From Sulfitobacter sp. D7 (lineage in GTDB: Bacteria; Pseudomonadota; Alphaproteobacteria; Rhodobacterales; Rhodobacteraceae), in NCBI RefSeq assembly GCF_003611275.1, contig NZ_CP020694.1:806001-870000 (forward strand): a stretch of DNA of 64,000 nucleotides, given 5' to 3'. Under the pieces are notes generated by a model. That model was not told the DNA's origin and searched no databases. It saw only the letters and a list, made by a program, of their open reading frames with translations. Position numbers and translations under genes: made by a program. Below, piece after piece: positions 34,043 through 41,435 of this stretch. How positions within the stretch are numbered: the stretch's first letter is position 1; each line of letters opens with the position of its first letter.

Positions 34043-35403
34043 CCTACGATCTCTTGCTTCAAAACGGCGGAATCGTTTTGCCGGGCGAAGGGCGGGTTGC
34101 TGGCTCGATCGCCGTGAAGGAGGGGCGCATTGCCGCGATCCTCGCGGCTTCTGAAACGGCACAAGCCAAACGGGTCATCGACTGCGCCGGAAAATGGATT
34201 CTCCCGGGGGCCATCGATCCGCACACCCATGTGGGCTTCGGGGCAAAGGAAGAAGATTGGACGACAGAAAGCCGTACGGCGGCACTGGAGGGCGTCACGG
34301 GTCTAATGACCTTTTGGCGTTCCGACGATCTGGACGCCAGCACCCCCGCTTGGCGCGAGGAAGGCAAAACGCGCTCAGTCGTTGATTTCGGCTTTCATTT
34401 TGGTGTCACCTCGCGTGCGCATGTTGAACAGTTTCCTGTGCTGGCTGCGAAGTACGGTGTGACTTCGATGAAGGTTTATCTGATGTACAAAGGCGCCACG
34501 GGTGCTGCCAAGGGCATCACCGAGGTAGATGACGCCCTGCTGTTTCGCGCCCTGAAGTCGGCTGCATCGGTGAAAGGTGCGGTGGTCGGCGTGCATTGCG
34601 AGAACACCGAAGTGATCCCAGTGTTCCGCGAACCGCTGAAAGACGCCGGGCGGACGGATCTTGCTGCTTGGGACGAACAGAGCCCGGGATTTCTGGAGAC
34701 TGAAAACGTCTTCCGCGTGGCTTATTTCGGAGAGAAAGCGGGCTGCCCGGTAAACATCGTGCATATGTCTTCGGCAGAGAGTTTGGACCTTGTGCGCCGT
34801 CTGCGCGGCCCGGACCGTCCGGCGATCAATGTTGAGACGTGCATCCATTATCTAAGCCTGACCCGCAACAGTGATATCGGTGAACTTGGGAAGGTCAATC
34901 CGCCTTTGCGCAGCCAAAGCGACGTTGATGCCTTGTGGGAGGGCGTGCGCGAGGGCGACATCCAAACAATCGGCAGCGATCACGTGGCCCGCAAACGCGC
35001 TACCAAAGGGCCGGACATTTGGCAGGCTTCTGCTGGGTTTCCCGGCATCGCGCAGATCTGGTCTGTCTTGGTCGAGGAAGGCTACTACAAGCGCGGTATC
35101 CCAATCGAAACGTTGGCCGCAACCGTCAGCCGCAATGTGGCCAGTCTGTATCATTTGCCCGGCAAAGGCAAAATTGCGCCGGGCTATGATGCGGATTTTG
35201 CCGTATTTGACCCCGAAGCAGCGACCACGGTCTCACATGAAAGCTTCCCGTCCCATTCCGACTATTCGCCTTATGAAGGCCAACGGTTTCGCGGGGCAGT
35301 GACCCATACGATCCTGCGGGGCACAGTTCTTTCGGAAAAAGGTGTCCTCACCCCCGATTTTGAAACGGCCCCTTACGGGCAATACCTGTTTCGCACCCCT
35401 TAG
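34039..35403 (+). CDS. Cyclic amidohydrolase, dihydropyrimidinase/hydantoinase/allantoinase family
   Basis: 454 residues. The binuclear zinc site is complete: His62 and His64 (DPHTHVG), carboxylated Lys145 (TSMKVYLMYK), His186 (GVHCEN), His242 (NIVHMSS) and Asp314 (IGSDHV). The family opens cyclic amides or imides such as hydantoins, dihydropyrimidines, allantoin or succinimide-like rings. Cytoplasmic. The genes around it (acid importer, hydratase, lyase, cysteine hydrolase) suggest a ring that opens to a carboxylic half-amide, which the next gene may deamidate; the actual substrate is unknown. ATG overlaps the NTF2-like stop by four bases. Confidence 0.87.
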   Translation: MTYDLLLQNGGIVLPGEGRVAGSIAVKEGRIAAILAASETAQAKRVIDCAGKWILPGAIDPHTHVGFGAKEEDWTTESRTAALEGVTGLMTFWRSDDLDASTPAWREEGKTRSVVDFGFHFGVTSRAHVEQFPVLAAKYGVTSMKVYLMYKGATGAAKGITEVDDALLFRALKSAASVKGAVVGVHCENTEVIPVFREPLKDAGRTDLAAWDEQSPGFLETENVFRVAYFGEKAGCPVNIVHMSSAESLDLVRRLRGPDRPAINVETCIHYLSLTRNSDIGELGKVNPPLRSQSDVDALWEGVREGDIQTIGSDHVARKRATKGPDIWQASAGFPGIAQIWSVLVEEGYYKRGIPIETLAATVSRNVASLYHLPGKGKIAPGYDADFAVFDPEAATTVSHESFPSHSDYSPYEGQRFRGAVTHTILRGTVLSEKGVLTPDFETAPYGQYLFRTP

Positions 35404-35424
35404 CACCAACAAAGAGAGTCCGAC

Positions 35425-36135
35425 ATGAGCGAACGCATCTGGGATAAATTTTTGACCGAAAAAGACAAACGCGTCTTTCAATTGGCCGGATACGGCAAAC
35501 GCGGCGGCTTCGGCAGCCGGCCGGCGCTCTTTATCATCGACGTACAGTATAACTTCACCGGTGATGCGCCTGGAGAGGCACAGGAGGAGGGGCTGAAGAA
35601 ATACCGTACACATTGCGGAGAAGCAGGCTGGAAAGCGGTGCCCTACATCGAAAGGCTGCTCAAGCTGGCGCGGGATAAAAATCTGCCGGTGTTCTATACG
35701 GTCTCCGAACGGCGTCCGGACATGATCGACAGTGGGGTGCAGGTCGGCAAGAGTCACCGGGGCACCGAGAACACCTCGACCGAAGGCTCACACGCCACCC
35801 AAACAGTCGCCCCGCTGGCACCACAGCCGCAGGATATCTTGATTGGCAAACGCAAGCCGTCTGCTTTCTTCGGCACGATTTTCATGAGCCATCTTAACTA
35901 TCTCAATATCGACACGCTCATTATGACTGGTTGCACCAGCTCCGGCTGCCTGCGCGCGACAACAGTCGATGCTTACTCGTTCAACTTCAAAGTGGTGATC
36001 CCGGAAGAAACCGCATTTGACCGTTTTGAAGCCAGTCATGCCCTGAGCCTTTTCGACCTTAACTGCAAATATGCTGACGTGATCCCAACGAAAGAGGTCG
36101 AGGACTATATTGAAGGTCTACCAGCGCGTCCTTAG
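35425..36135 (+). CDS. Cysteine hydrolase, isochorismatase-like (amidase type)
   Basis: 236 residues. The catalytic triad of the family is visible: Asp39 (LFIIDVQYNF), Lys144 (GKRKPSAFFG) and Cys175 (GCTSSGCLRATTVDA), as in N-carbamoylsarcosine amidohydrolase, maleamate amidohydrolase and nicotinamidase. Releases ammonia from an amide or carbamoyl group in the cytoplasm. It follows the cyclic amidohydrolase by 21 bases with AAAGAGAG upstream, so ring opening then deamidation is the simplest reading. Last gene of the aconitase operon; a hairpin follows. Confidence 0.87.
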   Translation: MSERIWDKFLTEKDKRVFQLAGYGKRGGFGSRPALFIIDVQYNFTGDAPGEAQEEGLKKYRTHCGEAGWKAVPYIERLLKLARDKNLPVFYTVSERRPDMIDSGVQVGKSHRGTENTSTEGSHATQTVAPLAPQPQDILIGKRKPSAFFGTIFMSHLNYLNIDTLIMTGCTSSGCLRATTVDAYSFNFKVVIPEETAFDRFEASHALSLFDLNCKYADVIPTKEVEDYIEGLPARP

Positions 36136-36143
36136 CCATGTAG

Positions 36144-36170
36144 AGGTGCGGGGTTTCCGCCTCGCACCTT
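36144..36170 (+). terminator. Hairpin after the cysteine hydrolase gene
   Basis: AGGTGCG (36144-36150) pairs with CGCACCT (36163-36169), then only three T. Probable weak terminator of the aconitase operon. The remainder up to 36327 has no recognisable gene. Confidence 0.5.
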
Positions 36171-36327
36171 TCAAGGCGATCGTTGATCTCTTGCCGCAAC
36201 TCAAACTATTTTCAATAGGCAATATTTCGAGAAATATGGCGGGTGTTATCGTGGCCGAAAACTCGGGGAGTTGCGGCGAAAATTTCACTGGGATATTCGG
36301 AAAAGAAAACGTTGCGAGAGGCTGAAC

Positions 36328-36651
36328 ATGATCAAAATTGATACCCCTGAAGGGCCGATATTCGCCGAAGCGGAGATCCGCGGAATTCCGATCAATCCTT
36401 CGCAGCCGCCAGAGATGGGCTTCATCGACCCGACCAGACGCTGGCAGATCCAAGCTGAACGGGTTTGGTTAATGCAGCCTTGGATCATTGAGATCGGAGA
36501 GGGCTGCGAAGTGTTTGCCATAGTGCAGCATCAGGATTCTCCGAGGTCCTGGGGCAAGTTTGCAACGCGAGAGGCCGCGGCCGAGTTTGCCCTAAACCCG
36601 CCTCCGCTTCCGGTCTCTATAGACCCATCAGATGAGGATCTTAATTTCTGA
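36328..36651 (+). CDS. Hypothetical protein, 107 residues
   Basis: Not recognised. A small soluble protein beginning MIKIDTPEGPIFAEAEIRGI, with a Trp-rich middle (RVWLMQPWIIEIGEG) and a Pro/Asp end (PSDEDLNF). ATG 36328 has GAGAGG eight bases upstream. It stands alone between the catabolic cluster and IS copy 2, with its own likely promoter in 36171-36327. No secretion signal or catalytic motif seen. Confidence 0.55.
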   Translation: MIKIDTPEGPIFAEAEIRGIPINPSQPPEMGFIDPTRRWQIQAERVWLMQPWIIEIGEGCEVFAIVQHQDSPRSWGKFATREAAAEFALNPPPLPVSIDPSDEDLNF

Positions 36652-36865
36652 AGTATCGCAAGCGCCCTGGGGAAGGTGAAATCGGTTCGAACCGCCAAAA
36701 GGGCCTTTATCATCAAAGCGCCTCGAACACAGCAGCCGCCAACCTGTACGTGGCCTGCTTTACGCCGGGTTGCGTGAGTGATGAGTGAGCTACCCCCCGA
36801 ACATCGGACACTGACGTAAGCTGCGATTTGTAGTTTGCTGATCTTCAACACGAAGGAGATCAGGA

Positions 36866-37159
36866 ATGTCGAAACGGAAGCAACATCACCCAGAATTCAA
36901 AGCCAAGGTGGCGTTGGAAGCGCTGAAAGGCGAAGAGACTGTCAGCGAGCTGGCCAGTCGGTTTGGAGTTCACCCGACGATGATCCATCAATGGAAACGT
37001 GCATTGCTTGAGGGCGCATCTGGTGTGTTCGAGCGAGGTAGCCGGAAGGCACCGGAAGTCGATGAAGAGCAGGTCAAAGGCCTGCATGCCAAGATTGGGG
37101 AGTTGGCCGTCGCCAACGATTTTTTGGCCAGAAAGCTCAAACCCTGGACCGGCAAGTGA
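36866..37159 (+). CDS. IS3 orfA (intact)
   Basis: 97-residue helix-turn-helix protein, the DNA-binding part of the transposase. MSKRKQHHPEFKAKVALEAL leads to the recognition region VSELASRFGVHPTMIHQWKR and then a leucine-zipper-like helix EEQVKGLHAKIGELAVANDF. GAAGGAGAT precedes the ATG. Unlike copy 1 it has no frameshift. The stop overlaps the orfB GTG (AAGTGAGG). Confidence 0.9.
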   Translation: MSKRKQHHPEFKAKVALEALKGEETVSELASRFGVHPTMIHQWKRALLEGASGVFERGSRKAPEVDEEQVKGLHAKIGELAVANDFLARKLKPWTGK

Positions 37160-38061
37160 GGTGCAAGATGATTGAGCCGAACATTCCGGGTCTGTCCGTC
37201 GGCAAGCAATGTTCCCTGCTGTCGATCTCGCGGTCGTCATTTTACTATGAACCCAAGGGTGAGAGCGAGATGAACCTCGATCTGATGCGCGTCATCGATA
37301 AGCAGTTCTTGGAAACCCCGTTTTACGGTGTGCGCCAAATGACGTGGCACCTGCGCAATGAACAGCATCTGGTGAACGAAAAGCGCATCCGACGCCTTAT
37401 GCGGTTGATGGGTCTCATGCCGATCTACCAGAAACCCAACACGAGCAAGGCGGCGAAGGGTCACAAGATTTACCCCTACCTGCTGCGGGGGCTACGCGTG
37501 GATCGGCCAAATCAAGTTTGGTGCGCCGACATCACATATCTACCGATGCGGCGCGGCTTCCTTTATCTGGTGGCCATCATGGATTGGCACACGCGCAAGG
37601 TTCTGGCGTGGCGCATCTCGAACACGTTGGAGGCTGGCTTCTGCGTTGATGCGCTGAATGAGGCGATCCACAAGTTCGGCCCGCCAGACATAATGAACAC
37701 GGACCAGGGCAGCCAGTTCACGTCTTTCGCTTGGACGAACAGGTTGCGGAGCGCAAACGTGCGCATCTCAATGGACGGCAAGGGCCGCTTCCTCCCCTCT
37801 CGGGACATCGCTGCGCGATACCCTGCCGGGCAAGGGATCAATATCTTTGTCGAACGGCTGTGGCGGTCACTGAAGTATGAATGCGTCTACCTGCATGCCT
37901 GGGAAACCGGGTCAGAGGCCCGAGATGGCGTCAGAAAATGGATCGAGTTCTACAACCACAAGCGCCCGCATTCTGCCCTTGGCGGCAAACCACCTGCTGT
38001 GGTCTATTGGCAGAGAATTGAAACAACCAACCACGATCAGCAAGTGCAAAGAGTAGCTTAA
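37156..38061 (+). CDS. IS3 orfB transposase with a 14-codon insertion in the DDE domain
   Basis: 301 residues, frame open. The catalytic residues are present: Asp in VWCADITYLP, Asp in MNTDQGSQFTS, Glu in NIFVERLWRSLKYE. Between second Asp and Glu the usual GRFLDNIFVE reads GRFL, then PSRDIAARYPAGQGI, then NIFVE. This stretches the normal 35-residue spacing to 49. In IS3 enzymes that spacing is tightly kept, so activity is doubtful. GTG 37156 or ATG 37168 could start it; production by -1 frameshift from orfA is usual in the family. Confidence 0.85.
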   Translation: MRCKMIEPNIPGLSVGKQCSLLSISRSSFYYEPKGESEMNLDLMRVIDKQFLETPFYGVRQMTWHLRNEQHLVNEKRIRRLMRLMGLMPIYQKPNTSKAAKGHKIYPYLLRGLRVDRPNQVWCADITYLPMRRGFLYLVAIMDWHTRKVLAWRISNTLEAGFCVDALNEAIHKFGPPDIMNTDQGSQFTSFAWTNRLRSANVRISMDGKGRFLPSRDIAARYPAGQGINIFVERLWRSLKYECVYLHAWETGSEARDGVRKWIEFYNHKRPHSALGGKPPAVVYWQRIETTNHDQQVQRVA

Positions 38062-38100
38062 ACTACGCCAGATCCTGTCCAACAAATGGGGAGTAGCTCA

Positions 38101-38514
38101 GTCCCGATGCCTACCTCCAGTGACTGTCTATGGTCTGAACGTCTGGCGGCTCCGGCGCTGATTTCGCCAAGCTGCTCAGCTCGCAAGTATGGCATCGCAT
38201 AGCCAAGCGCGGTCAGGTCGTTCAACAAGCGGACATGAGGGCAAGCGAATTGTCGGGCCAAGTCCTCGGCTATGATTGACCAGCCGCGGTTGGTCAATCT
38301 GGCGCTGCCCTCATGCACCGGACCCGCAACCGCGATGACAATTTCGGAAGGGGAGGCGGTGACCTGTCCTTGCAGATAGTCCTCAATCACCGCAGCGATG
38401 CTTGCCCAGTCCGTATTCGCCTATCTTTTGACGGAGCCAGCCTTCAACGCCCGTCTGGCAGAGCGCCAGACGGGCGTTGGTGCCGCCGATATCCGCAACA
38501 AGACGCAGGGACAT
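38101..38514 (-). pseudogene. glk: Glucokinase gene, frameshifted and truncated by IS copy 2
   Basis: The start is intact: ATG 38514 overlaps the ABC ATPase stop (TGATG) and encodes MSLRLVADIGGTNARLALCQ, the ATP-binding motif of ROK/Glk glucokinase. Within 30 codons the frame is lost; the continuation DWASIAAVIEDYLQG then IVIAVAGPVHEG is in another frame, and the segment between also reads a TAG. The recognisable glk sequence ends at VGIGT, where IS copy 2 begins at 38100, so the C-terminal two thirds are missing. The cell must phosphorylate glucose by another enzyme. The gene closed the sugar-transport operon. Confidence 0.85.
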
Positions 38515-39611
38515 CAGTTCAGACGCAGGCCGGTGTCGGGCGCAAAATAGGAGACTTTGCCCAGATCGAATGCCAACCGCTGTGTCACGCCGGGTGAAGC
38601 GGTGGTTTCGGCGTGCAACCGCGCGGTGACATGTTTGCCGCCCAACTCCATGACGGCATAGGTGTCAGCACCAGCAGGTTCCACAATGTCGATCACGCAG
38701 TCGGCTTCTTGCGAGTTCGAGCCGGATTGCGCCTTTGCATCCGCAATGTTCTCGGGGCGCACGCCGATGATCACATCCTCCGGCAGGCTGAGGTTCTTGC
38801 GGTCCGTCAGCACCATCGGCCCGCCCGACTTGCGGGCAATTTCGATCCGGGTTCCGGCACTGTCTGATTTGGCCTTTGCCGGGATCAGGTTCATCGCCGG
38901 GCTGCCCATGAAGTCCGCCACAAAGAGGTTCGCCGGGTGGTTATAGATCTCTGCCGGCGTGCCAATCTGCTGAATGATTCCGCCTTTCATCACGACGATC
39001 TTGGTGGCAAGGGTCATCGCCTCAATCTGGTCGTGGGTTACATAGACCATAGAGGCGCCCAAACGCTGGTGCAGGGACTTGATCTCGGTCCGCATTTCGA
39101 CGCGCAGCTTTGCATCAAGGTTGGACAACGGCTCATCAAAAAGGAACAGCTTCGGATCGCGCACCAAGGCGCGGCCCATGGCCACCCGCTGGCGCTGGCC
39201 GCCCGACAGATGGCCGGGTTTGCGGTTGAGCAATTGCTCGATCTGCAACTGTTGCGCTACATAGGCGAGCTTCTTGTCCTGCGTCGCCTGATCCACACCG
39301 CGGACCTTCATGCCGAAGGTGATGTTCTTGGCCACGGTCATCGTCGGGTAGAGGGCGTAAGATTGGAACACCATGGCGATGTCCCGGTCCTTGGGGCTGA
39401 CATTGGTCATGTCGCGCCCCCCGATATGGACTTCGCCGCCGCTGATCGGCTCAAGCCCGGCGATACAGTTGAGCAAAGTCGATTTGCCGCAGCCGGATGG
39501 GCCGACCAGTACAAGGAAGTCACCCTGTTCGATCGACACGTTAATGTCTTTGAGGATCTCAATCGAGCCATAGCTCTTGTAGAGGTTGTTGATTTCGAGA
39601 ATCGGAGCCAT
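38514..39611 (-). CDS. Carbohydrate ABC transporter ATPase, UgpC/MalK type
   Basis: 365 residues. Walker A GPSGCGKSTLLNCIAGLEP (about residues 37-55), signature LSGGQRQRVAMGRALV, Walker B LFLFDEPLSNLDAKLR, then a C-terminal OB-fold regulatory domain (IGVRPENI near 280) as in MalK/UgpC. Energises sugar uptake through the two permeases encoded just upstream. The first-position order binding protein, permease, permease, ATPase, glk suggests glucose or a glucose-containing sugar. ATG 39611 is five bases after the permease stop. Confidence 0.93.
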   Translation of the reverse strand: MAPILEINNLYKSYGSIEILKDINVSIEQGDFLVLVGPSGCGKSTLLNCIAGLEPISGGEVHIGGRDMTNVSPKDRDIAMVFQSYALYPTMTVAKNITFGMKVRGVDQATQDKKLAYVAQQLQIEQLLNRKPGHLSGGQRQRVAMGRALVRDPKLFLFDEPLSNLDAKLRVEMRTEIKSLHQRLGASMVYVTHDQIEAMTLATKIVVMKGGIIQQIGTPAEIYNHPANLFVADFMGSPAMNLIPAKAKSDSAGTRIEIARKSGGPMVLTDRKNLSLPEDVIIGVRPENIADAKAQSGSNSQEADCVIDIVEPAGADTYAVMELGGKHVTARLHAETTASPGVTQRLAFDLGKVSYFAPDTGLRLN

Positions 39612-39615
39612 TGGT

Positions 39616-40515
39616 TTATCCTTTCACGGATCCAGCGGTCAGACCGCGGACAAAGTATTTCCCGGCAATCACATAGACCAAGAGGGTCGGCAGACCTGCG
39701 ATGATCGCGGCGGCCATGTCCACGTTGTATGCCTTGATGCCAGTGGTCGAATTGACGATGTTGTTGAGCGCCACGGTGACGGGCTGGGTGCCTGCCTGAC
39801 TGAACGAAACGCCGAAGAGGAAGTCATTCCAGATTTGGGTGAACTGCCAGATCACAGTCACCACGATGATCGGCAGCGACAGCGGCAGGAAGATCGACCA
39901 GAATATGCGGAAGAACCCCGCGCCATCCACTTTGGCCGCCTTGGTCAGTTCGGACGGGATCGAGACATAGTAATTGCGGAAAAACAGCGTGGTGAAGCCG
40001 AGCCCATAGATCACATGAACGAAGATCAGCCCCGGAATGGTGCCCGCCATGCCCATCAGCCCCAGCACCCGCGCCATCGGCAAAAGCACCACCTGAAAGG
40101 GGATGAAGCAGCCGAACAACATCAGCGAAAAGAACAGGTTCGCGCCACGAAAACTCCATTGTGCCACGACATAGCCGTTCATCGCACCAAGCAGCGTCGA
40201 GATTGCCACCGCCGGAAGGGCGATCAGCACAGAGTTCCAGAAGAATGGCCGCACCCCTTCGCATTGGATGCCGGTGCAGGCTTCTGACCATGCCGTGCGC
40301 CATGCGGCGAAAGTCACCTCGCGGGGCAGGGCGATCAGATCACCGGTGCGGATCTCCTCAAGGCTTTTCAGCGAGGTCGTCAGCATCACGAAAAGCGGCA
40401 GCAGGTAGAACAGTGCGAAGAGCACCAGTACGATGTAAAGCACCCACCGTAGGACGATCTTGCCTGTCTGGCGATCCGCCGGGGCCTGCGCCTGAGACAT
40501 TGAGAGTTCAACCAT
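39616..40515 (-). CDS. Carbohydrate ABC transporter permease, MalG type
   Basis: 299-residue inner-membrane protein of the MalG family with six predicted segments (VLYIVLVLFALFYLLPLFVM first). The EAA loop that docks on the ATPase is PSELTKAAKVDGAGFFRIFW. An extra extracytoplasmic insert around TEACTGIQCEGVRPFF carries two Cys. ATG 40515 overlaps the upstream permease stop by eight bases; ATG 40500 is an alternative that matches a GAG-rich site less well. Same operon as the binding protein and ATPase. Confidence 0.92.
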   Translation of the reverse strand: MVELSMSQAQAPADRQTGKIVLRWVLYIVLVLFALFYLLPLFVMLTTSLKSLEEIRTGDLIALPREVTFAAWRTAWSEACTGIQCEGVRPFFWNSVLIALPAVAISTLLGAMNGYVVAQWSFRGANLFFSLMLFGCFIPFQVVLLPMARVLGLMGMAGTIPGLIFVHVIYGLGFTTLFFRNYYVSIPSELTKAAKVDGAGFFRIFWSIFLPLSLPIIVVTVIWQFTQIWNDFLFGVSFSQAGTQPVTVALNNIVNSTTGIKAYNVDMAAAIIAGLPTLLVYVIAGKYFVRGLTAGSVKG

Positions 40516-41380
40516 CTTTGGACCTCAATTCCGAATAAAGATAAGGGACCACGATCGAGAAGACGACGAGCATCATAATCATGGCGGAACTGGCCGCTTG
40601 ACCGATATCGCCGCGCGAAAACGCCATGGCATACATGTAGGTGGCAGGCAGATCGGTCGCATATCCCGGGCCGCCGCCGGTAAGCGCGATGACCAGATCA
40701 AAGCTTTTGACGGCAAGGTGTGACAGCACGATGAAGGCCGACAAGAAGATCGGCGCCATCGCCGGAATGATAATCGCGGTATAAACCCGCCATGTCGGGA
40801 TACCGTCGACCTGAGCGGCCTTGATGATCTCGCCATCGACGGAGCGCAGACCGGCGAGAAACAGCGCCATCACGAAACCGGAGCTTTGCCAGATTGCCGC
40901 GAGGACGATCGTGTAAATCGCCATGTCGGGGTCAACAAGCCAGTCGAAGGTGAAATCTTCAAACCCCCAGCCGCGCACCATGGCCTCAAGACCAAGCCCC
41001 GGATTGAGGATCCATTTCCACGCCGTGCCGGTGACGATCATCGACAGCGCCATGGGGTAGAGGTAAATCGTGCGTATTGCGCCTTCGGTGCGGATGTTCT
41101 GGTCGAGTAAGATGGCCAGCGCGAGGCCCAGCACCATAGCGATTACGATAAACAGAATACCGAAGACGAAGAGGTTGCCAAAGGCCGTCTCCCAGCGGGG
41201 CGACGCAAACAGCCGCTCGTATTGAATGAAGCCTTCGATTTCATATTTTGGCAGCAGGCGCGAGCGCGTCAGCGAGACCCATGCGGTCCAGGCGATGAAG
41301 CCGTAGACGAAGATCAGAACTGCGATGAAAGAGGGCGCCAGAACCAATTTGGGCGTGTTTTCTTCAAGCCACTTGATCAT
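40508..41380 (-). CDS. Carbohydrate ABC transporter permease, MalF type
   Basis: 290-residue inner-membrane protein with six predicted segments. The N-terminus MIKWLEENTPKLVLAPSFIA fits the family; a longer frame upstream is rejected because it would run into the previous gene spacing. The EAA loop is GEIIKAAQVDGIPTWRVYTA. It pairs with the MalG-type permease downstream. Gap to the binding-protein stop is 55 bases, with a Pro/Ala-rich non-coding stretch and no T-tract terminator. Confidence 0.92.
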   Translation of the reverse strand: MIKWLEENTPKLVLAPSFIAVLIFVYGFIAWTAWVSLTRSRLLPKYEIEGFIQYERLFASPRWETAFGNLFVFGILFIVIAMVLGLALAILLDQNIRTEGAIRTIYLYPMALSMIVTGTAWKWILNPGLGLEAMVRGWGFEDFTFDWLVDPDMAIYTIVLAAIWQSSGFVMALFLAGLRSVDGEIIKAAQVDGIPTWRVYTAIIIPAMAPIFLSAFIVLSHLAVKSFDLVIALTGGGPGYATDLPATYMYAMAFSRGDIGQAASSAMIMMLVVFSIVVPYLYSELRSKDG

Positions 41381-41435
41381 TTGATTGTCCCGGATTTGGC
41401 CTGCCCCCACGAAAACGCGGGGGCAGGAGCAGGCG

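Larger units (their letters stand above)
36786..38100 (+). mobile_element. IS3-family insertion sequence, copy 2 (probably defective)
   Basis: 1,315 bp, same orientation as copy 1, ends TGAGCTACCCCCC and GGGGAGTAGCTCA. Overall clearly homologous to copy 1 but with many substitutions, a shorter C run at the left end, and a 42-base insertion in orfB; these account for the length difference. The right end lies inside the glucokinase gene; the left flank is unrelated sequence, and no target duplication is visible, so a deletion or recombination followed insertion. GGGTTGCG precedes both copies (14430-14437 and 36767-36774). Confidence 0.9.

Noticed and set aside
14438..38100. Composite transposon made of the two IS3 copies
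   Set aside because: Both copies carry lesions that should inactivate transposase, they have diverged from each other, and the outer flanks share no target duplication.
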